The notes under the pieces: model-generated
Seen by the model: the letters and a program-made list of their open reading frames with translations, nothing else
Database searches by the model: none
What the model was told of the DNA's origin: nothing
Position numbers and translations under genes: made by a program
Assembly: GCA_905202595.1 (NCBI GenBank)
Contig: CAJKSP010000005.1
Coordinates: 1-64,000, forward strand
Direction of reading: 5' to 3'
Length of the DNA: 64,000 nt
Source of the DNA: an uncultured Sutterella sp.
Lineage (GTDB): Bacteria > Pseudomonadota > Gammaproteobacteria > Burkholderiales > Burkholderiaceae_F
Shown here: piece after piece, positions 8,424 through 16,913 of the stretch
Numbering within the stretch: position 1 is the stretch's first letter
Layout of the letters: every line of letters begins with the position of its first letter

Positions 8424-8987
8424 ATGCATCTGACCCGCTTCACGGACCTCAGCCTCCGCGTGCTTCTCTACCTCGGCTACATCAACGGCGAGCGCCTTGC
8501 CACAGTCAGCGAAATCTCCACTCGGATCCGCTGGTCGCAAAACCACATCGTCAAAGTGGTCCACCGTCTGAGCAAGCTTGGCCTGCTCGCCTCCGTGCGC
8601 GGCCGTGCGGGCGGCGTCCGCCTGGCCAAGCCGGCAGCTGAATACCTTCTTGGCGATATCCTGCGAGATCTTGAAGGGCGCGAGGCCATGATCGACTGCG
8701 AGCATCCCCCCTGCGCCGTGCAGTTCGGCTGCCCGCTCATCAAAGCGGTCAATGAAGCGCAGGAAGCCTTCTTTGAGCGCCTGAACGCCTTTACGCTCGC
8801 CGATCTGCTTCAGAACAGCGCCATGGCCGAGAGCTACAAGAGCCTCGTGCCGCCTGAGCGCGAACAGCGCATCTGGCGGCGCTCAATCCTCATCCGCAAG
8901 ATCGCGCCGGCAGCAGCCGTCCCCGCGCCCGCCGCAGCGGAAGCCGGCGGCACGGCGCCCAACAAGATCTCTAAGAAGGACGAGTAG
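8424..8987 (+). CDS. nsrR: Rrf2-family Fe-S regulator, NsrR type
   Basis: The 187-residue protein starts MHLTRFTDLSLRVLLYL like NsrR, with a winged helix (about residues 1-80; recognition segment SQNHIVKVVHRLSKLG, then RGRAGGVRLAKP). The cysteine spacing in CEHPPCAVQFGC (gaps of 5 and 6) is the spacing of the three cluster ligands of NsrR, so an NO-sensitive iron-sulphur cluster is likely. About 40 extra Ala/Pro residues end the protein, beyond the usual length of about 145. NsrR proteins repress genes for NO detoxification until NO attacks the cluster. The upstream reductase gene is the natural target candidate. The preceding CCATA...TATGG repeat at 8319-8338 could be an operator. Confidence 0.8.
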   Translation: MHLTRFTDLSLRVLLYLGYINGERLATVSEISTRIRWSQNHIVKVVHRLSKLGLLASVRGRAGGVRLAKPAAEYLLGDILRDLEGREAMIDCEHPPCAVQFGCPLIKAVNEAQEAFFERLNAFTLADLLQNSAMAESYKSLVPPEREQRIWRRSILIRKIAPAAAVPAPAAAEAGGTAPNKISKKDE

Positions 8988-9014
8988 AGCACTGAAGGCG
9001 CAGGGGCCGCCCTC

Positions 9015-9377
9015 TCAACGCAGGAAGGCCGTGATCGGCAACTCGAAAAGCTTCGAGAACGCCTGCGCCGCATCGGCAGGGATGGTTCTGACGCCAGACT
9101 CCCAGTCGGAAATGCGAGCCTGACTGGCGCCAGCCACGGCAGCAAGCGCCTTCTGCGTCATTCGCCGCGATCGGCGCATGCGCTTCAGAAGAACGCCCGG
9201 CGCCTCCTGAGGCTCCAAAGCCGCCTCTGCCGAACTGGATCCTTGAGGCGCGGCGCCGGCAAGCGCCAAAAGGGCTTTGAGAGCCGCCTCTGCCGCATCA
9301 GCCTTCTCGGCCGGAACGCGCACGGTAAAGACGACGGCGCCGTCTGCCGCCTCCGTGCGCTGAAGCGCTTCAGTCAT
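9015..9377 (-). CDS. Small XRE-type DNA-binding protein with unknown N-terminal domain
   Basis: The 120-residue protein ends in a Cro/CI-type helix-turn-helix (about residues 60-115: LLKRMRRSRRMTQKALAAVAG, SQARISDWESG, AQAFSKLFELPI). The first 50 residues contain a short strand VVFTVRVPAE and an Ala-rich helix and match nothing I know. Antitoxins of several types have this layout, but no toxin-sized gene adjoins it. GAGAGGAAGG lies about 8 bases before the ATG at 9377, supporting this start over the longer frame. It converges on the NsrR gene with a gap of only 27 bases. Confidence 0.75.
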   Translation of the reverse strand: MTEALQRTEAADGAVVFTVRVPAEKADAAEAALKALLALAGAAPQGSSSAEAALEPQEAPGVLLKRMRRSRRMTQKALAAVAGASQARISDWESGVRTIPADAAQAFSKLFELPITAFLR

Positions 9378-9647
9378 GTTCTGCCTTCCTCTCTCTTCCA
9401 ATTCGCCGCCGTGTGCGGCGTACGCCACTCTAGCAGAACGTACGAAAAAGCCTTCCGCCAAAGGCGAAAAAAAGCGGCTGACGAACGTCGCCATGCCGTC
9501 ACCTCTTCGCTATCCTAGAGACTTCCAATGCAGGCGGAACGGCGCGCTTCATGCCGTCTTCAAGGGGCAAGAAACCCGCTTGGCGGCCGCCTCATTATCT
9601 GGCGCGCCTTTCAGACCTGTCCATTCAGCGTTCGAGATTTTCCGATC

Positions 9648-10475
9648 ATGCCCCCCATCAAGAAGGTCACGAAGAAAGTCACCATTCAAATCAAGCGCGA
9701 AGCGCGCAAAGCCGTTCGGCGCATGACGAAGCTGCGCGAAGAGCTGACCTTCCGCTTTGAAGACATCCGTGCAGAAGCCGAACGCCGCTTCGGCCCGCAG
9801 GATCCCGACCACCAGGTGCTTCGGGCGCTTCCGGCGCCGAGCGGCATGTCGATGAGCGTGCTTGAAGCGCTCGAGAAGCGCTGCACGAAGCGAGACTTCA
9901 GCAACGAGCCCGTGCCTGATGACATTCTGTCGAATCTGCTCTACGCAGCCGACGGCATCAACCGCCCGAAGAGCGGCCGGCGCACGACGCCTTCGACGCT
10001 CGATTGGCGGGAAACAGAGATCTACGTTCTCAAGCCCAACGGCATTTGGCGCTGGATTCCGGAAAAACGCGCGCTGCTCTTCTGCTCGCCCTTTGATGCG
10101 CGCCACCTGGCGTTTTTCATCCCGACGCCCTCCGTGGCGCTGCCGCCGGCCATTCTGGTCTACGTCACAAACTACAGCCGCACCCGCCACCTGATGTCGA
10201 GGCTCGCTGAGTCGCTTGCAGAGCATTTCAAGCTGAGCGACTGGAGCGAAGAGGCCATTGCCGAGCTGCGCGAGCGGAGCTGCCAGCTCGATGCCGGCGT
10301 GAAGCTGCAGTCTGTCTACCTCGCTGCCGCCGCCATGGATCTGGCCTGCGAAGCGCGCACCGGCTTCCCGCACGCCAAGCTGGAGCGCGCGCTCTGCCTC
10401 TCCGAGGCCGAATCCATTGCGGCCGTGCAGGCCGTGGGCTTCCCGGCAAAATCGATTCTCGACCACATCCGATGA
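9648..10475 (+). CDS. SagB-type nitroreductase-family protein
   Basis: The 275-residue protein has a basic N-terminal segment of about 70 residues (Lys-rich, then a charged helix LREELTFRFEDIRAEAERRF) followed by a nitroreductase fold: LEALEKRCTKRDFSNEPVP with the Arg of the flavin phosphate site, LLYAADGINRPKSGRRTTPS, then DWRETEIYVL and the C-terminal GVKLQSVYLAAAAMDLACE. This is the pattern of SagB/ThcOx-like FMN enzymes, which here stand alone without a peptide-modification cluster. The substrate is unknown. An in-frame start at 9528 would add 40 residues that look unlike coding sequence; neither start has a clear ribosome-binding site. Confidence 0.75.
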   Translation: MPPIKKVTKKVTIQIKREARKAVRRMTKLREELTFRFEDIRAEAERRFGPQDPDHQVLRALPAPSGMSMSVLEALEKRCTKRDFSNEPVPDDILSNLLYAADGINRPKSGRRTTPSTLDWRETEIYVLKPNGIWRWIPEKRALLFCSPFDARHLAFFIPTPSVALPPAILVYVTNYSRTRHLMSRLAESLAEHFKLSDWSEEAIAELRERSCQLDAGVKLQSVYLAAAAMDLACEARTGFPHAKLERALCLSEAESIAAVQAVGFPAKSILDHIR

Positions 10476-10506
10476 GCAGGCTGTCCGGCTGCACGCCGCA
10501 AGCGCA

Positions 10507-11001
10507 CTAGCGGCGTGCGCCCGGAGACGGAAGAATAAAGCCGCCCGCCGCCGACGGCACGGCCGGATTGCCGAGCGACCCCGGAATCGGACCCGGCTGC
10601 CGGAATTTGGCGCCGGGAGACGGCGCCGGCCGCCGCAGGCCCGGCTGCGGCGCAGGCTTCACGCCGAGATCCGTTTGAATGCGAGGAGCGGCCTTAGGCC
10701 GCACGGCTTCGATCGAAGCCTGCGCAGCCGCTGACCGCTGCGCCGCCTCCTGCGCCTCTCGAAGCCCTGAAGCGGCCGCCGGAGGCTTCGCTGCCGGCGC
10801 TTGAGATGCCGGCGCCGGCGCGCCCGCCGCACCGCCCCCAAAGAGCGAGGGCCCTGGCGGCGGAGCCGACGGCGAAGCGTCCGGCAGCGACGAGAGGTTC
10901 ATCCGCCCGCCGGCAGGCAGCCAGCAGCCGGCAAGCGCCGCGGCTGACGCCGCGAGCGCCGCCGCCTGCAGAACGCGCCGAATCGTCTTCGCCGATCTCA
11001 T
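10507..11001 (-). CDS. Pro/Ala-rich low-complexity lipoprotein
   Basis: The 164-residue protein has a lipoprotein signal with lipobox ALAGC (about Cys26), and the rest is rich in Pro, Ala and Gly with a single Ala/Gln helix (LREAQEAAQRSAAAQASIEA). No domain is recognised. Such extended proteins can span the periplasm. Its ATG overlaps the stop of the amidohydrolase gene as ATGA (10999-11003 on the plus strand), so the two are translated as a coupled pair. Codon use is as GC-rich as the neighbours. Function unknown. Confidence 0.65.
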   Translation of the reverse strand: MRSAKTIRRVLQAAALAASAAALAGCWLPAGGRMNLSSLPDASPSAPPPGPSLFGGGAAGAPAPASQAPAAKPPAAASGLREAQEAAQRSAAAQASIEAVRPKAAPRIQTDLGVKPAPQPGLRRPAPSPGAKFRQPGPIPGSLGNPAVPSAAGGFILPSPGARR

Positions 11002-12422
11002 CAGGCGAGGCGGAAGCGCGCCGGCTCGTCGCCGGAGAAGTCCGTGAGAATGGTGCGCCAGCCCGCCGCCTCAAGCGACGCCTGGCCTGCCTTCGTCGTC
11101 ACGAACTGCAGTCCAGAACCGAAGAGCTTGCCGTCCTTCATCACGGTGCGCCCGCCAACGATCGTCTCGACTGCGCGCTGCCGCTCGTAGTCGAAGACCG
11201 TGACGTCGGCCGCAGCCTTTCCCGGCGTGAGATGGCCGCGATCTGCGAGGCGAAGATGCCGCGCAGCGGCCACAGACGCCTTGACGACAAATTCGGAGAG
11301 CGTCAGCGCGCCGAACTTCACGAGCGAAAGGCCGACGGCGAGCGTGACGTTGCGCGGAATGCAGCCGCCGTCCGTTGAAATGGCATCCACGGCAAAGGTG
11401 CCGTCAGGACGCTTGGCAGAGGCGACGGCAAGGCGGGAGATGGCCGGATTCACCGGGAAGGAGCCGGCGCAGTCCGTGCCCGCCTTCTCCCAGTACGCCA
11501 GCGCATCGGCGCCGGCAATGAGCTCGGAGACGACGCCGCTGTCGCGGATGGCGTAGAGGCGCCCCGTCCGGAAAGCCGTCCTCAGGCCGTCGGCTGTCGG
11601 CGGCAGCCCGAAGGTGTGCAGGCAGTTCTGCGTGACGTGGTCGATCACCGTGCCGTCCGGCCCGCAGGCGAGCATCGTGCCGTTCAGGGGCGAGACATAG
11701 CTCTCGGACCAGATGTTGGGATTGTCGATCAGCATCTGAACCGCGTCTCGGGACTCCTCGGCCGCATCCTTGACGCGGCCGCGGCAGTAGGCATTGATGT
11801 GCGCGAGGTGAAGCTTGTAGCCCTTGGCCGTCTCAACGGCCTCGATCATGCCCTTCAGATCGGAGCCCGCCGTAGTCGAGCCGGCGTGCCAGGCCACGTA
11901 GAACCCCAGATCGTTCGCCTCCTCGACCACCATGCGGCAGGTCTCGAGCGGCAGCGGCCAGTGTCCGCCCATCAGCTTCACGCCGATGGCGCCTGACGCA
12001 ACAGCCGACTGCACGAAGCTGCGGATCTGCGCGCGAGTGGGAGAGAGCGTGCCGAAAAGCGCCTTGGGAGAAAAGCCTTCGAGCATCGCAACGTTGATGC
12101 CGGAGCCTGTCTGCGGCGCCCACTTGAGAATGTCAGCCACGGGACCCGCCATGTCCAGGCAGGTGGTCACGCCCGCCAGCGCCGCCATGCGCGTGCCGTA
12201 TGGACTGCCGAAGCTCGTGCCCAGATGCAGATGCGGATCGATGAGACCCGGCATGACGGTGAGGCCCGTCAGGTCTTCAACCTCGTCGGCCGAGCCCTCG
12301 ACGTGCGGCGCCACCTCGGCGACGCGCCCGTCCTTGAGAGCGATGTCCATCGTCTCGCCCGCCAGCCCATTCACCGGGTCCACCACTGCGCCGCCGCGCA
12401 GAATTCGATCAAAGTGAGCCAT
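11001..12422 (-). CDS. Amidohydrolase of the dihydroorotase/hydantoinase group
   Basis: The 473-residue metalloenzyme has all metal ligands of the cyclic-amidohydrolase group: PGLIDPHLHLG (His-x-His), Lys in IGVKLMGG for carbamylation, His in FYVAWHAGS, His in LHLAHINAY and Asp in AISTDGG, all in a TIM barrel flanked by the small beta domain (residues 1-60 and 400-460). Candidates are dihydroorotase-like, hydantoinase-like or D-aminoacylase-like hydrolysis of a C-N bond; the sequence does not decide. The ATG at 12422 has AAGGAGG 12 bases upstream. It is transcribed with the lipoprotein gene after it and lies divergent from a LysR regulator, which is likely to control it. Confidence 0.8.
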   Translation of the reverse strand: MAHFDRILRGGAVVDPVNGLAGETMDIALKDGRVAEVAPHVEGSADEVEDLTGLTVMPGLIDPHLHLGTSFGSPYGTRMAALAGVTTCLDMAGPVADILKWAPQTGSGINVAMLEGFSPKALFGTLSPTRAQIRSFVQSAVASGAIGVKLMGGHWPLPLETCRMVVEEANDLGFYVAWHAGSTTAGSDLKGMIEAVETAKGYKLHLAHINAYCRGRVKDAAEESRDAVQMLIDNPNIWSESYVSPLNGTMLACGPDGTVIDHVTQNCLHTFGLPPTADGLRTAFRTGRLYAIRDSGVVSELIAGADALAYWEKAGTDCAGSFPVNPAISRLAVASAKRPDGTFAVDAISTDGGCIPRNVTLAVGLSLVKFGALTLSEFVVKASVAAARHLRLADRGHLTPGKAAADVTVFDYERQRAVETIVGGRTVMKDGKLFGSGLQFVTTKAGQASLEAAGWRTILTDFSGDEPARFRLA

Positions 12423-12596
12423 AGCTCTCTTCGCCTCCTTTTCTCTATGCCAATGCGTGTCGGTACGGCCGGCGGCGCTGAAGGGATATGGTCGAACCCC
12501 CGCGAGCGCGCGACGGCTGTTCTCGCCTTTCATTATGGCGGCAACAGCGCTTTGCAAGCAGGCGAAGCCTCAGCAGGAAACGCTTCGGATCATCTG

Positions 12597-12624
12597 GAAT
12601 TTCCCTAGTCTCGTAGGGAATTTC
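12597..12624. promoter_or_regulatory. Inverted repeat between amidohydrolase and LysR genes
   Basis: TTCCCTA-N6-TAGGGAA (12601-12607 and 12614-12620) is extended on both sides by a further three matching base pairs with one mismatch. Size and position in the divergent intergenic region fit a LysR-type operator. A TATGAT box follows at 12638-12643 on the plus strand. Confidence 0.55.
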
Positions 12625-12711
12625 AGCTAGGGCGGTGTATGATCGGCGAATCTGCGCGCACTGACGCGGCGGCGAGTCGCCTGCCCCAGCGGCGCTGCTG
12701 AAAAGGCTGCC

Positions 12712-13665
12712 ATGACAGAACAGTCCGATCTGCATCTTGAGGAATTCCGCTTTCTCGTCACGCTCTGGGAAACGAGGAGCCTCACCGCCGCCGCCGCCCG
12801 CCACGGCCTCAGCATGGGCGCCGCCTCGCGCCGGCTTGCCCGGCTCCGCGACGTCTTCAGCGACGACCTCTTTATCCGCTCGGGGCTGCAGCTCATGCCC
12901 ACGTCGCGCATGCGCTCGATGCTGCCGAGGCTGCAGGCCGTGCTCTCCGCCGCCGACTCGCTTTTTGCCAGCGACGGATTCGACCTCAAGAACACGCAGC
13001 GCACCGTGCGCATTCTGGCCGTCGACAACGGCGTGCTGACGCTTCTTTCAAGCGCCGTGGGACGCTTCTACCGCGAAGCCCCGCACGCCTCCATCTCGAT
13101 CCTGCCGGTGAGCAGCCGTCTCTTCGACGCCATGCGCGAAGGGGAAGCGGACATGGCGCTCTTTCCCATGGAGAGCGTGCCTGCGGACTTCCACCGGCTG
13201 CCGCTCTATCGAACGCGCCGCGGCATTCTCGTCAGGGAAGGCCATCCGCTCATTGAGCGCTATGCGAGCCGAGGCGCCGTCACGCTCGACGACCTCAAAG
13301 CCTATCGGCGAATCCGCAGCACGTTCGACGGCGCGCCCGAATGGCACCGGCGCTATGAAGCCGAGGCCGCCGCTCAGGAGACGGCCTTCGAGATGCCTTA
13401 CTTCCTCGCCGTGCCCTTCGTCCTCGCTCAAACGGACTTCACCTACATGGCGCCCGTCATCACGCTCATGCACTTCGTGCGCATCGAATCGCTGCGGCTG
13501 CGCATGCTGCCGGCGCCGCCCGAAGCGGCGCACTTTGCCCCGTGCCTCATCTGGCATCAGGGCACGCATGCGGATCCCTTCCTGCAGTGGGTGCGCGCCA
13601 TCATCGCCTCCGCGGCGCAGGCGACAGCCAAAGCGCTCGGCGCCTTTGAGGACGAAGCGACCTAG
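12712..13665 (+). CDS. LysR-family transcriptional regulator
   Basis: The 317-residue protein has a LysR winged helix in residues 5-65 (EFRFLVTLWETRSLTAAAARHGLSMGAASRRLARLRD in outline) and a periplasmic-binding-protein-like effector domain from about residue 95 (RTVRILAVDNGVL, ISILPVSSRLFDAMREGEADMALFP). It is divergent from the amidohydrolase gene with 289 bases between starts that hold a good inverted repeat. By the family's habit it would autorepress and activate the divergent gene when it binds a small ligand related to that enzyme's substrate. AAAAGG lies about 8 bases before the ATG. Confidence 0.85.
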   Translation: MTEQSDLHLEEFRFLVTLWETRSLTAAAARHGLSMGAASRRLARLRDVFSDDLFIRSGLQLMPTSRMRSMLPRLQAVLSAADSLFASDGFDLKNTQRTVRILAVDNGVLTLLSSAVGRFYREAPHASISILPVSSRLFDAMREGEADMALFPMESVPADFHRLPLYRTRRGILVREGHPLIERYASRGAVTLDDLKAYRRIRSTFDGAPEWHRRYEAEAAAQETAFEMPYFLAVPFVLAQTDFTYMAPVITLMHFVRIESLRLRMLPAPPEAAHFAPCLIWHQGTHADPFLQWVRAIIASAAQATAKALGAFEDEAT

Positions 13666-13762
13666 AGGCAGCCCGAAGATTCGCCCTCAGAAGGCGCCTC
13701 AAGCCCGCCGGCATCCGCTACTCTTAGCGTAGAAAGCTTTGCTTTCGCACAAGGAGACTTTT

Positions 13763-14236
13763 ATGAAGCCTGCACGCCTCACTGCCGGCCTGAGCGCTTT
13801 GGCCGCGCTCCTGCTGCTCGCCGGCTGCACCACCTATGTCACCGTCGTCACCGACCCGGAGGGCGCTGCGATCACGGATCCGACCGGCGCCGTCGCCTAC
13901 GGCGAATCGCCCGTCGAAATCGCCTACAGCCGCTCGGACCTTGAGCGGGCGGGCGCGATGGTGCCGGGCTACAAGGCGACCTGGCCCTCGGGCGCCTCGG
14001 CTTCCACCGCATCGCCCCTCGCCGTTACGGATCTGCGCTACGGCATGACCGTGGCTCTCAAGCGTCCCGAAGGTGCGCCCGGGCTCGAAAAGGATCTCGC
14101 GCATGCGCTGAAGAATGCGCAGACGCGGGCAAAAAACGCCGAAGCCGAGCGCGACCGCCTGCAGCTCTATCTCGACTCCGGATGGGGACCCGGATGGGGG
14201 CCGGGCTGGGGCTTCGGCTGGGGCTGGATGCCCTGA
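13763..14236 (+). CDS. Lipoprotein with Trp/Gly/Pro tail
   Basis: The 157-residue protein has a lipoprotein signal (LLLLAGC), a PEGA-like beta segment (VTVVTDPEGAAITDPTGAVAYGESPVEI) that resembles surface-anchored carbohydrate- or envelope-binding repeats, a charged helix (LAHALKNAQTRAKNAEAERDRL) and a C-terminal tail of alternating GWGP/GWGF units ending WMP. AAGGAG lies 7 bases before the ATG at 13763. An upstream TTG in frame at 13739 is not needed. Trp-Gly tails of this kind are seen on outer-membrane lipoproteins; what this one does is unknown. Confidence 0.75.
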   Translation: MKPARLTAGLSALAALLLLAGCTTYVTVVTDPEGAAITDPTGAVAYGESPVEIAYSRSDLERAGAMVPGYKATWPSGASASTASPLAVTDLRYGMTVALKRPEGAPGLEKDLAHALKNAQTRAKNAEAERDRLQLYLDSGWGPGWGPGWGFGWGWMP

Positions 14237-14260
14237 GCCGCAAGCGGCCGGCAACAAAAT

Positions 14261-14293
14261 GCCGCCTCGCGCGCATGCGCCGGGGCGGCTTTC
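14261..14293 (+). terminator. Hairpin after the Trp/Gly-tailed lipoprotein
   Basis: GCCGCC (14261-14266) pairs with GGCGGC (14284-14289) with a further imperfect GC-rich inner stem, followed by TTTCCTT. A second hairpin GAAGCGC/GCGCTTC at 14299-14316 lies between it and the convergent gene. Confidence 0.5.
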
Positions 14294-14326
14294 CTTCAGA
14301 AGCGCACTCAGGCGCTTCCTGCGGGC

Positions 14327-14977
14327 TTAGCGGGGATTGCGGTTGCAGAGGCCCTCTTCCACCATCGCCGGATTCGGACGAGGTCCTTCAATCATGTGAA
14401 GTCGGTTCGCATCCGTGTGATGGAAGTCGCCCTTCACGCCCGGAATCTCCAGAATCGTGTCCTGCTCGTAGCTGAACGTGCCGTCTTCGTGGAACTTGAA
14501 GACGACGTCCCAGGACTTCGTGAGGAACGCCTCTTCAAGGAACGGATTCGAGCAGATGCCGTTCTGCATCGAGCCGCGCACGGCGCGCAGGCGGATTTCC
14601 TTGGCGCCCGGCTGCGATTCGCCCTCGGCCATGGCAATCTGGCCGCGCGGAATGGCGAGCGTCATGTAGACCTTGCCCGTCTCAGGCTCCCACAGGAGAT
14701 AGCCCACCTGATCATGAAATGCGCGCAGCTCTCCGGGCTTCGTGATGAAGACGTGGTAGCGCAGGCCGTAGAAGACCTGCGGGCCGTTGTTCTGCGGATC
14801 GATCACCTCGAAGGTCCACGTCTCGTGATAAGGCTCGGCCACAGGACCCGTCGCCTCAGGATGAGTGTCGACGCCGTCCTCGCCGTACCACTTGCCCGCA
14901 AGCGGAGCTAGGGGCCCAAGATGAGCCAGGGCATCGGCCTCGGCCGGCGCTTCGGTATAGATGTCGGCATAGCGCAT
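14327..14977 (-). CDS. Nitrobindin-like FABP-type haem-binding beta-barrel protein
   Basis: The 216-residue soluble protein has the ten-stranded barrel pattern of the FABP4/THAP4-like (nitrobindin) family: LAPLAGKWYGEDGV near the N-terminus, EPYHETWTFEV, a middle HDQVGYLLWEPETGKVYMTLAIPRG and a strand containing SWDVVFKFHEDGTFSYEQD. Family members bind ferric haem and react with NO or peroxynitrite, or act as lipid carriers; this one is longer by about 50 residues than the minimal barrel. AAGGAG lies 9 bases before the ATG. It is transcribed alone. A role in handling nitrogen oxides would fit the NsrR and nitrite reductase genes in the window, but this is inference. Confidence 0.65.
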   Translation of the reverse strand: MRYADIYTEAPAEADALAHLGPLAPLAGKWYGEDGVDTHPEATGPVAEPYHETWTFEVIDPQNNGPQVFYGLRYHVFITKPGELRAFHDQVGYLLWEPETGKVYMTLAIPRGQIAMAEGESQPGAKEIRLRAVRGSMQNGICSNPFLEEAFLTKSWDVVFKFHEDGTFSYEQDTILEIPGVKGDFHHTDANRLHMIEGPRPNPAMVEEGLCNRNPR

Positions 14978-15234
14978 GACGGATAACTCCTTGAAAAGCG
15001 GACAGCCGCAAATGAAAAAGAGAATGAAACGCGGCTGCGCATGAACTGCATCGTAGCAGGACTTGAGCCTGTTGTTCGACTGGGCTGTACAGATGATTCG
15101 TCTTCCATGGCGTCAAGATCAGCCCAACGCGCAGTAAGAGCGGCGATGCTGCGTTTCAGGGCATCTCTGCGGCCGCTGTGTATGATGCACCCATGCCGTC
15201 CCGACTTGCTGCGGACGGTTCGACGGACTTCCCC

Positions 15235-16842
15235 ATGCTTCTGCACGCTTATTCTGCTTCCTTCGGCACGCGCGCCCTCCTTCGGCTCTCTGCGGCAGCC
15301 GCTCTTGCGCTCGCTGCGCTCTCAAGCGCCGCTTCAGCGGAGCTTGATCTGACGCCGCCGCGCTTTGCGCCCCGCGCGAGCGAACAGCCGGCACCGGCTC
15401 CTCAGGCTGCGCGACCGTCCGCCTCAGCCGGCGCCGCCGCCTTCCGCCGAGACGATGCGCACGACAGCGGCGCCCTCGGCCTCAAGCCGGCCGCGCTCGC
15501 CGGCGCGCTCAGCTATGAAGCGGCGCGCGCGCTCTACCATCAGCGCGCCGATCTGCTGCAGGCTGACGAAGCAGAGGTCGCCCGCGCCGCGCATGCGGCC
15601 GAAGCCGCCAAAGCGCTTTCAGGTCCCCGCGTCGATGCGACGGTGATGCAGGTGGAAGGCCGCAAGGAAATCAATCTCGACGCCAATGTGCCGCTCGGCA
15701 GCCTCGGCGCCGCCATCGGCGGCATTCTCGGCGGCCTGCCGCCCGGCGTGTCGCTGCCCTCGTCGATGAACGTGGGGCTTCACGAGAATCTCGACATCGG
15801 CGGCCCGCGCGCTATGATCTCCGCCCTCTGGCCGATCTACACGGGCGGCGCTATTTCTGCGCAGCAGGCTGCGCTCGTCTACAAGACCGACGAAGCCGCC
15901 GCGGCGCGCGACGGACGCCGAGAGGCCAAGGATGCCGAGCTTGCGCTGCAGTACTGGGGCGTGCAGCTTGCCCGGTCGGTGGAGGACCTTCGGCGCCGCA
16001 TGCTGGACGACGAGGAGGAGGAAGTCCGCCGCGCCAAGGCTTTTGAAGCCAAAGGCGTCATCTCAAAGCTCGAGCGCATGGCTGTTGAAGTCTCCCGAGA
16101 CGGCGCCAAGCGTGCGCTTGCAGCGGCCGCGGCAGACACGCACGTCGCCGAGACCAGCCTCATGAACGCGCTGCGCGAAAAATCGCTTCCGCCGCTCGAT
16201 ACGCCGCTCTTCGTGCTTTCCGGCGATCTGGGGACCCTGGAAGACTGGCAGGCCGCCGCTCTGCGCCGCTCGCCCGTTCTAATGCAGGCCGATGCGCTCA
16301 GGAACCAGGCAGGCGAAGGCGTCAAGGCCGCCAAAAGCGCCTGGCAGCCTCAGATCTTTGCCTTCGGCATGCGAAACCTCATCCAGCACTACCTCACCAT
16401 ACCGGAGCCGGATTGGATCGCCGGAATCGGCGTGAAGTTCACGCTCTGGAGCAACACCGACCGCTCGCAGTCCGTCTCTGCGGCAGAATCGCTCGCGGCC
16501 AAAGCCGATGCAGCCAAGGCCGAAGCGGAAAATGCGCTGCGCACGGCCGTGGAGAGCGCCTGGATCAAGGCGCACGCAGCGAGAGACGAGCATGCGCTTT
16601 CCTCATCAACCGTTGCGCTTGCCCGCGAAAGCCTGCGGCTTCGCGAAGCGAGCTTTGCGCAGGGCCTCTCCACCGCCGTAGACGTCTCGAATGCGCGAGC
16701 TCAGCTCGCAGCTGCCGAAGTCGCCAAGCGCGCCGCCGCCTACAAATTCGTCGCCGCCTGGGCCATGCTGCATGCCGCAGCAGGCTCGATGCCTGAATTC
16801 GTGGCGTCGCTCTCGCGAGCCGACGCCGTGCCGGAGCGCTGA
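15235..16842 (+). CDS. TolC-family outer-membrane efflux protein
   Basis: The 535-residue protein begins with a Sec signal ending ASSAASA and has the two-repeat, Ala-rich coiled-coil pattern of TolC proteins: LSYEAARALYHQRADLLQADEAEVARA near residue 100, a beta insertion IGGPRAMISALWPIYTGG, and a second repeat with IAGIGVKFTLWSNTDRSQSVS followed by helices EAENALRTAVESAW and ARESLRLREASFAQGLSTAVDVSNARAQL. It forms the outer-membrane duct of a tripartite pump. The start at 15235 opens the signal peptide; in-frame starts at 15178 and 15193 would put a non-signal leader before it. It is the first gene of an operon with the HlyD-type adaptor (71-base gap) and a fused permease. A TATGAT box lies at 15180. 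Confidence 0.9.
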   Translation: MLLHAYSASFGTRALLRLSAAAALALAALSSAASAELDLTPPRFAPRASEQPAPAPQAARPSASAGAAAFRRDDAHDSGALGLKPAALAGALSYEAARALYHQRADLLQADEAEVARAAHAAEAAKALSGPRVDATVMQVEGRKEINLDANVPLGSLGAAIGGILGGLPPGVSLPSSMNVGLHENLDIGGPRAMISALWPIYTGGAISAQQAALVYKTDEAAAARDGRREAKDAELALQYWGVQLARSVEDLRRRMLDDEEEEVRRAKAFEAKGVISKLERMAVEVSRDGAKRALAAAAADTHVAETSLMNALREKSLPPLDTPLFVLSGDLGTLEDWQAAALRRSPVLMQADALRNQAGEGVKAAKSAWQPQIFAFGMRNLIQHYLTIPEPDWIAGIGVKFTLWSNTDRSQSVSAAESLAAKADAAKAEAENALRTAVESAWIKAHAARDEHALSSSTVALARESLRLREASFAQGLSTAVDVSNARAQLAAAEVAKRAAAYKFVAAWAMLHAAAGSMPEFVASLSRADAVPER

Positions 16843-16913
16843 GAAGCCCGCCGAAAGCCCCTTGCCCGCGCTGCGCAGCCGACTGCACAGCCGCTTTTAT
16901 AAGATCCGTGATC

